The notes under the pieces are model-generated. The model was not told the DNA's origin. It saw only the letters and a list, made by a program, of their open reading frames with translations, and ran no database searches. From positions 7,288,763 through 7,352,762 of the forward strand of contig NW_006498507.1 of NCBI RefSeq assembly GCF_000471905.2: 64,000 nt of DNA. Direction: 5' to 3'. The stretch is from Amborella trichopoda. Lineage: Eukaryota > Streptophyta > Magnoliopsida > Amborellales > Amborellaceae. Both the position numbers and the translations under genes were made by a program. This document shows, in pieces, positions 56,841-64,000 of this stretch. The first letter of the stretch is position 1; the number at the start of each line of letters is the position of its first letter.

Positions 56841-59539
56841 TTTTTGCTAAGTTGTCCATAGGTTCTGCATCCTAGTCTAGTTGAATCTATCATTGTTGTT
56901 TGACATTATGTAATGCATTGCTCAAACCATCAAAAGAAAATCCGAAGTAGTGCCGGGAGACGTGTTGAATCTAGAGGTTGTATGTCTTTCTCCAACAAGG
57001 GCTTCGGAAAATTATTTATTGGGATTATATACAATGAGACCGTAGTCTTCCATACACAAAGGCCACAAAAACATAGGAATTGGGCTTGGGCAAGTGCGTG
57101 GCAGTTGACACTGAGCAAAGCTACATCTCGAGTTCAATTCCTATTGGTGAACTACCTGAAAAAAAGAAGTCCCGGAAACATTAGATTATTGGATGTAAAA
57201 TTGAGCAATTGGGATGTATCATTTCTCAACTCAGTCTGAAGAAAATTGTTCTGTTTTGATCTTTTGCTATAGTGCTATAAGATTTAGCGCCGCATAACAT
57301 GCACATCTAGCAATTTGAGCAAAGTTTAGAAGTTTGCTTGGAAGTATTCGTAGCAGAGATATTCTACGAAAACAAGAAGGCTGCTCATTTCCGCATTATT
57401 GACTGGGGCCTCCAAAACCAATTAGGAGCTGCTAGGCGATTATTCCATGGACTTTTAGATTGCTTAAAACTTCCACTTCTAGAGAGTTTCTTGATTACTC
57501 TCATGGTTCTCTTTCTATTAGTTGTGTAGTGGTAAGAAAGATGAGGTTGATCGATAGTGTTATTCAATCGAGAGAGCAAGTTTAAAAAAAAATATCAATG
57601 AGGTCTTTGCTAATGTTAAAAGAGAGAGATCTCTTGTAACCCAAATTGCAATGTTTATTGTGATAGCAGATTTCTCCTTCATGGTCAATCCCAAGCCTAG
57701 ATAAGCCCAGATAACAGAGGGTCATGTTAGGTTAAGGCAGCTAGTATAAAGCTTTTGTTACATTTTTTTTCATCAATCCTAAATCTAAGTTATATTCTTA
57801 TGCTGGAGCATTCCTTGTAAACCACATGTTTGATTGCAGATAGGGCCTTTGATATAACATAGCAACATAATAGATTGTGTTTCCGATACCAAATAGTTAG
57901 AATAAGACGTGAATGATGACGGTAATTGTGATAGTGGATTCTACTTATTGAAACCGTGGGTATAGCCTTTTAAAGACCCAACAAGACGATTATTAGGACC
58001 CAAAATTTTGTAAAAATTCAAATTTGAGGTTTTAAATTTGTAGATCTTATCCTCCCATGTATCGGCAGTCTAATGTTGTAGTTAGAGTAGAATGCTGTCC
58101 AAGGAAAAAACCGTATTTGGGCCTTCCACCAATGCTCCAGAAAAGGACAGCTCCATCCGCATAAGATTTCCTTCAAGAAGCTAATATTAACATGCAAACA
58201 AACACTTTTATCACTTAGCCACACGTCAAACTTGGTTATTATGCGGTGAAAAGTAACAGCAAAAACAGTCATAATTTGGAAAATCTTGTTAGGAGTGAAT
58301 AACAGAAATGGGGAGTGATTTATCTTTCTGTTGCATATCCTAAACCTCGCTGCTTAGAGAGCTAAAAGACCCAAAAGACTGGCATGTGCCGGTAAAAGAA
58401 ACGTATCCAATGAGACCTCTATCTTTAGTGAAACGTATCCAATGAAATTAGATTAAGAAATTAGATTAATCTTGACTATTGGATGTGAAATTAAATGGTT
58501 ACATTTCTTCCATTGATCAAGCTCAAACTTTAGAAGAAATTTTCTCGAACTTTGTGACACATCCATACTATCCGATTTCATATTGAATGGGTGTAAGTAA
58601 TTGTGACCCACTTGTATCAAAGGTAAATGATCTCATTGTATATAATCCCACCTAAAAAAAGATAAAAGTTTGGTGTTGTGATAAAATGATGAGGGCGTCG
58701 AGTGAGTTTAAGCAAATTTATGAAAACGGAAGTAAACTCGTAAAAGTACAAATCAATTTTGACTGTATCAAATCCCATACATATATTAGTACAAATATAA
58801 AACTAGAGGACAAAAAAACGAAAAATTGTCGCACTACTATGTGGGTGTGTGGGCAAGTATATTCCAACTCAGATTTTCACAATTCCCTTCAAAAAGCCAA
58901 GGCAAAGCAATGGCAGAAGCATATACTCTGATGGAGGATTTGGGGATGATGTACCCATGCTAACACAATAAAACTACAAAACCCATCATTGGTTACCAGT
59001 GATTAGAAATTGGTGCTACTCAGATATGTCGTTAACCATCGAAAATTCGATTTTGCCAATGGGACAGCAAGGTTTAAAGGAACCCTCCCAATCTCCTGGG
59101 GAAGAGAAATGCTTTGGCAAATGCACTTAAAAGCCCTGCATGTAGAAACTGGATAGCTCGGCAGAGCATAAGAGAGACCAAGTAACCAGCAACCCCTTTT
59201 AGTCCTGAATAAAGACAAAAAAGAGAATATGTTATAAATCACAAACCCAAAATCAGAGAGGCTCGAGATAATGAAGCCAGTCACATGGAAGGACATGGAC
59301 ATAAATGTATAGGCGACACCCAGTTTCCTTTAATTATAGAATTATAGATAACAGAGAAAATCATTTCCCATGACAAGTAGACCTACCAAAATTCCATACG
59401 CTGCATTTAAGTAAATGCTTTCCAAATAGAGATATAGAATCATTTCTTCTAGTGTTGTTAAGCACAAGAGACAGTTCAGACAGTGTCCATATCCTAATGC
59501 CTTTTATGGGTAGAACCTTTTTCCTTTATTTCAGTTTTC
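56841..59539. other. Intergenic, 3' of DCL2
   Basis: No supported gene. A possible SINE-like stretch (B-box-like GAGTTCAATTCC near 57131) and inverted words GGGATTATATACAATGAGA near 57017 and TCTCATTGTATATAATCCC near 58631 may mark the ends of an unknown element. A decayed RTE 3' end (CCAAATAGTTAGAATAAGAC) lies near 57889-57910. Short open frames at 57338-57529 and 58018-58272 show no family I recognise. Confidence 0.45.
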
Positions 59540-59554
59540 AAGTAGATTCCCACA

Positions 59555-60797
59555 ATCTTGACCCCATCATTTGGACTCCCTCAGCCTCTGGGACCTTCTC
59601 GGTCTCCTCTTTCTACCAAAATTTAACGCAGTCTCTCACCTTCCCAATTGCTCCCACCTCAACAGTCGCACAGGTGTGGTCCACATTTGCTTCCCCCAAA
59701 ATCCAGATCTTCATGTGGCTGGCCCTCTCCCAGAGGGTGCTCACGGTTGATCAACTTCAAAGAAGAGGCATTCCATAACCCAACCAGTGCGTTTTGTGCT
59801 TCGCAGATGAGGAAACCAATGCCCACCTGTTCCTGCACTGCCCCTATGCTTTTAACCTGTGGGGGGAACTCCTTCGCCTTTTTAAAATCCAGTGGGTGCT
59901 ACCTGCCGGTGTACCGTCCATTCTTTCCTCAATACAACCCTTCCCTTGGCCTAAGACAGGGATTTTGCTTCGGAAATCCTCAGTGGCAGCTTCTATTTGG
60001 ACAATTTGGATTGAGCGTAACAATAGAATATTCCGGGGACAATACTTAGGGTATAACACCCTTGCCCAGCTTAAATCCACAGTCGTGTTTTGGGCGACCA
60101 ATCAGCAAAGTTTAAAAGGGGTACCCACGTCAGCCTTTTTCCAGGATTGGGCTGCTGTGCTACAGCATAGTTGCATACGCTGACCTCGGGCGTCAAATTG
60201 GAAACCTCCTACTCAAGGCCTTCTCAAGCTAAATTTCGACAGGTGCTCCCTTGGAAATCATAGGCCATCGGGTGTAGGAGCAATCCTTACAGACCACCTC
60301 AGCACTACAGTGACCTCCATCTCTAAATCCGTCGGCCATGCCGACTCCATGGAGGCGGAGGCGGTAGCACTTTTGGAAGACTAAATCTTGTTCAACTCTC
60401 AGGATACAATCCATTATTATTGAGGGAGATTCCAGGAATGTCATTTCTTGGACTGCAAATACTACTTCCCCCCTAGTTCGAGGCTCACTATTTTGATGAG
60501 ATTGACCACCTTTGCAAGGATATGCACGTATCTTGGAGGCATACATGGAGGGAAGCAAACCAGGCAGCCAACACTCTAGCTAAAGAAGCGGCTTCGCTGG
60601 ACGGAACTTAGCATGTCTTTTGGGATCAGCGTCTTTTTGTGGGTTTCTTTTGCTATTAATGTAACCTTAAAAAAGAAGGCCTTTTGATTTTGTTCTTTTG
60701 TTTTTGTTTTAGAGCTTCCGCTTTGTGGATAGCCTAAGACTCTCTTACTCTGTACTCCTCTTTTTCTAATTAAAGGTTAACATTCTCAAAAAAAAAA
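59555..60797 (+). mobile_element. 5'-truncated L1-type LINE with target duplication
   Basis: The plus strand encodes IIWTPSASGTFSVSSFYQNL, KIQIFMWLALSQRVLTVDQL, the zinc-binding zf-RVT block CVLCFADEETNAHLFLHC, and an RNase H-like end with VGHADSMEAEAVALLED and SWRHTWREANQAANTLAKEA. A poly(A) tail sits at about 60788-60797. AGTAGATTCCCACA occurs at 59541-59554 and 60798-60811, a perfect 14-base target duplication. One stop separates VDQLQRRGIP from the zinc block, and the RNase H part is frameshifted. It is related to, but not the same as, the LINE at 27425-29289. Confidence 0.92.
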
Positions 60798-60811
60798 AGT
60801 AGATTCCCACA

Positions 60812-61481
60812 TTAACCGAATGTGGTACATGAAACTTTGGTTCTCAAGTAATTTTCGAAGTCAATATTAATATCTGACATCTACTTCCTTGTTTACAATA
60901 CGGAAAAGACATTTTTCTAACATTAAATAAATTTCATTGAATAAAAAAATTAGAAAACTCTGTGTCATATATGCTCAAATCTCTTCACAGAAGTTCAGAC
61001 CAGCAAGCTATGCATGTGCACAAATGACGTCACCCAAATCTATAATGAGCATACCCCTCATCTCAATCAATGATCCCTATCCTATGTATCTATTAAAAAA
61101 ATTGATCGCTAAGATGACTTTGAAAGTCCTGCTTTGGCGAAACAGTCCACCCAATCATTACACCCTCCAAGTATGTTAGGACTTAGTTCTACTACTCGAA
61201 AATCAGCGATTTCTTCAAATATGTTAATTAGTCTTTAAGGGCATTTGTCCTTTCCACTCAGCCAAGCAATCACAGGAGTTTATCACAGAAGTAAAATCCC
61301 CTTCTCAAACACTTAGGATTAAATTTCTACGACCCATTAATAGGACCATGTTGGATTTTTGTGGCCTTCAAGGCCTTGACACCATATTTCTTTATGAGAT
61401 TTTTATACCAATGGGAGTATGGATCCAAATAGGATCATTGTGATTTGCATGGTCTTTGCGGTTTGGGAATGGTATTTATTA
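60812..61481. other. Intergenic, nothing recognised
   Basis: No gene or element ends supported. Confidence 0.45.
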
Positions 61482-64000
61482 CAAAGTTTCAAAAAACGGT
61501 CCGCCCGGCGCCTAGGCGCCCAGAAAAAAATTTCCGCATGCCTTGACCTGGGCGCCCCTCCACGGGCGGCTGTACCTGGGCAGGCTAGGCGGGCGCCCAG
61601 GGCCCAGTTTTGGGTGGGCGCCTAGAGCAGTTGGCGTTTGTTTTGTATTTAACTTTGCCCACAAGGGCAAAAGGGGCCATTTTTGACGCCCCAAGTTTTT
61701 ATAAAATAAGTTTTGGGTTATTTTTGAACTCCAAAGTGAAAAAAAACAAAAAACCCTCAATCTTAAACTCATTTCTGAGAATCTTAAGTAATTTCTAAGA
61801 ATCAAAAGTACCTTTTGTGGATTAAAAAAGTTTTTTTTTTCTCATTGAAATTATTTTTAGGGTGCTATTGGTGGTATTAGAAGATTTTTGACTTGATTCG
61901 TAGCTCGATTGAGGTAACCAACATCGAAGATCAGAGATTGGGTAGAAAACGTCAGTCTGTAATTTTTATTTGAGTTTTATTTTTCCAATTTGAGATGTCT
62001 TCTGTGGGGTCTACTAAGGATGGAGTTCCCGGATGGAAATATTGTGTTAACCCTGATAAGAATGACAAAAATAAAATTATGTGCAATTTTTTTAGACATG
62101 TTTCTAATGTCGGCATAAATAGATTTAAGAAACATGTTGCCGGTATTAGAGGTGATGTTGTCCCATGTAAGAAAGTCCCAGATCTTGTAAAGAAAGAAAT
62201 TTTGGAATACATTAAAGTTGAAAAGAGTAAAAAAATTGCAAACAAAAAAGAATATAGCAGAATTAAAGTCAAGGATCTATATTTTTTATGATAATATTGA
62301 CACCGAAGAAGAGGATGAAGATGGGGAAGAAGAGGTAGCCATAGTTGGTACTCAGAGCTCTAAGACCAAGAGAGCTTTTGGGTCTAAGAAGACTCGTACG
62401 AAGGGCCTATAGATAGTTTTTTTACATCTAGTCTAGAGACAATAATTGAGAAAAGCAAGGGAGGAAAGGGGAAAAAAACAAGTGACAATTGAAAATAGGT
62501 TTAAGAAGGAAGATAGAGCCAGGGTGATTCAGCATATTGCTTGGTGGTTTTACCATGCGGGCATTTCTTTTAACACTGCTCGCTTGAATAGCTTCCATAC
62601 AATGTTGGAAGCAATTGGGCAATTTGGGCCAGGTTTGAAAGCTCTAACTCCTTATGAGATTGGAGAGCCACTATTGAAGAAAGAAATCAAGTACACTAAC
62701 GAATATCTCAAGACTCATAAGGAGGGATGGGCTAAATTTGGGGTTTATTTAATGACTGATATGTGGAGTGATAGGAAGAGGAGTAACATGAATTTGTTAG
62801 TAAATTGTCCCACGGGTACAGTTTTTTTGCTCAACTGATGCTTCCAATGATGTTCATGATGTGCAGTATATATTTTCTTTCATTGATAAAGGCATTGAGA
62901 AGGTTGGGGAGGAACTTGTAATACAAGTGGTCACAGATAATGCTGCTCCCAAGCTAGCTGCAGGTCATTTGCTTCGACAGAAGAGGCTTCTCATATTTTG
63001 GACTCCTTGCACTGCACATTGCGTAGTTCTTATGCTTGAGACAATTGGTGAATTGCCTACTATTAAAAGAATTATTTTTAAGGCTAAAGAGGTTACAATC
63101 TTTATATACAATCACATACTTACCCTTAGCATGATGCACAAGTTTACAAAAAAGAGAGAGCTAGTGAGGCCTAGGGTCACTAGATTTTCCACTGCCTACC
63201 TTAGTCTACAAAGCATGTATAAGAGAAGGATCGCATTAAGGTCTATGTTTGCTTCAGAGGAGTGGAGTAGGTGAAGTGGTCTAGAGATGCCAAGGGAAAG
63301 AAGGCACGAGATATTGGTCTTTCGAAATATTTTTGGTATGAGGTGAAGCATGCTATATTAGTATTTCTTCCCTTGGTGAAGGTCTTGCGCTTAGTTGATG
63401 CTGATAAGCCCTCCATAGGCTTTATATATGATGCAATGGAAAGGGCTTAGAATGAGATTGCAGAGAATTAGGGCAATGATGCAGCGACGTATGCCCCGAT
63501 TTGGGTGATTATAGATGACAAATGGGATAGGCAGCTCCATAGACCATTGCATGCAGCGCGGTACTACTTGAATCCCAAATTCTTTTATGCAGATGCAGAT
63601 ATTGAGTCAAAAGGGGTAATTATGGATGGTTTTAATAGGTGCTTAATAAATTAGTTCTTGATCCACATATCCAACATAAGATATCAACTGAAGAGCTAAT
63701 TTCGTACAAGTGTTCTTTGATGTCATTTGGGAAAGATATGGCATTAAGACAAAGAAACAAAGACGAACCACGAACCAGGTAGTATTCTTTTGACTTTTGT
63801 TTTATAAAATATAAATTTATAATTTCTTTCAAGTTCTGATAATGTTAAATACTTAAATTATTTATAAAGGTTGCCCACATATTGCAGCCCAAAGGTGGAG
63901 ACAACATGGGAGTAGAGCTCCAAACCTCCAAAAGATGGCTATACGGATCTTGAGTTTTACAACTACCTCTTCTGGTTGTGAGCACAATTGAAGTTCGTTT
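61482..64000 (+). mobile_element. hAT transposon, decayed, runs off the window
   Basis: It begins near CAAAGTTTCAAAAAACGG, followed by GC-rich palindromic words (GGCGCCTAGGCGCC, GGGCGCCC) at 61501-61630. The transposase reads: a BED-type zinc finger (61995-62215) with GWKYCVNPDKNDKN, MCNFF (second Cys of the usual CNFC lost), GINRFKKHVAGIRGDV; a DUF659 domain (62520-62830) with TDMWSDRKRSNMNLLVNCP; VVTDNAAPKLAAGHLL and WTPCTAHCVVLMLETIG (62920-63060); and a C-terminal hAT dimerisation stretch (63890-64000) with APNLQKMAIRIL. Stops and small shifts break it at several places (for example after TGTVFLLN and after EEWSR). The right end is outside the window. Confidence 0.85.
61995..63660 (+). 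pseudogene. hAT transposase pseudogene (BED, DUF659)
   Basis: This is the coding relic inside the hAT element. Live relatives are nuclear DNA-cutting transposases of about 650-750 residues with a BED finger that binds subterminal motifs, a split RNase H-like catalytic core and a C-terminal dimerisation region. Here the open pieces are 61995-62291, 62446-62838, 62861-63274 and a shifted continuation with YFWYEVKHAILVFLPLVKVL, WDRQLHRPLHAARYYLNPKF and MDGFNRCL. A probable transposase intron lies near 63780-63868, before the dimerisation part. It cannot make a full protein as given. Confidence 0.8.

Overview
The window is nuclear DNA of a flowering plant. It is AT-rich and has GT-AG introns of up to 9 kb. 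It carries a plant-type DICER-LIKE 2 gene, plant LINEs with RNase H domains, RTE, hAT and Copia relics, and a plant pararetrovirus fossil. The large repeat-filled introns would suit a woody early-diverging eudicot or a magnoliid, but the sequence alone does not fix the lineage. Two assembly gaps are present, at 14794-15313 and 38647-39002.

Two host genes can be supported. (1) On the minus strand, 4313-5761 holds a single-exon UDP-glucose 6-dehydrogenase of 482 codons. It keeps its motifs but has one in-frame TGA at codon 172. (2) On the plus strand, 20745-56368 holds a full DICER-LIKE 2 (DCL2) gene. I could join 22 exons with consistent phase into a 1422-residue protein with helicase, DUF283, PAZ, two RNase III domains and a dsRBD. 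Its promoter has a TATA box at 19745, and its leader of nearly 1 kb is built from nested tandem repeats. Intron 21 uses a GC donor.

Layout: 1-1690 is a pair of inverted RTE ends around an AT-rich core. 2895-3412 is a hAT-type element with an 8-bp target duplication. 4313-5761 is UGDH. 6.9-19.2 kb is a transposon graveyard: GGGGTGGCAA-ended elements, a LINE RNase H scrap, a short LTR element, an RTE reverse transcriptase relic, more hAT-type elements and at least five copies of one TIR family. 19.7-56.8 kb is DCL2, whose coding part is only 4.3 kb. Intron 7 holds a possible organelle-DNA insert and a LINE nested in another element. Intron 10 holds a Copia fossil that was invaded by two hAT-type elements, one itself invaded by a small TIR element. 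Intron 18 holds another Copia relic. Intron 20 holds an endogenous caulimovirid in inverted-repeat form. 59.5-60.8 kb is a second LINE with target duplication. 61.5 kb to the end is a decayed hAT transposase gene.

The most interesting observation is in DCL2 intron 20. DCL2 is the Dicer that makes 22-nt siRNAs in antiviral defence, and its intron carries a pararetrovirus fossil with arms of about 1.3 kb around a 0.7 kb core. If the DCL2 pre-mRNA is read through, this intron could fold into a long virus-derived hairpin, which is itself a Dicer substrate. That role is inference; the inverted repeat and its place between exons 20 and 21 are seen directly. I found no tRNA or rRNA genes and no CRISPR arrays.
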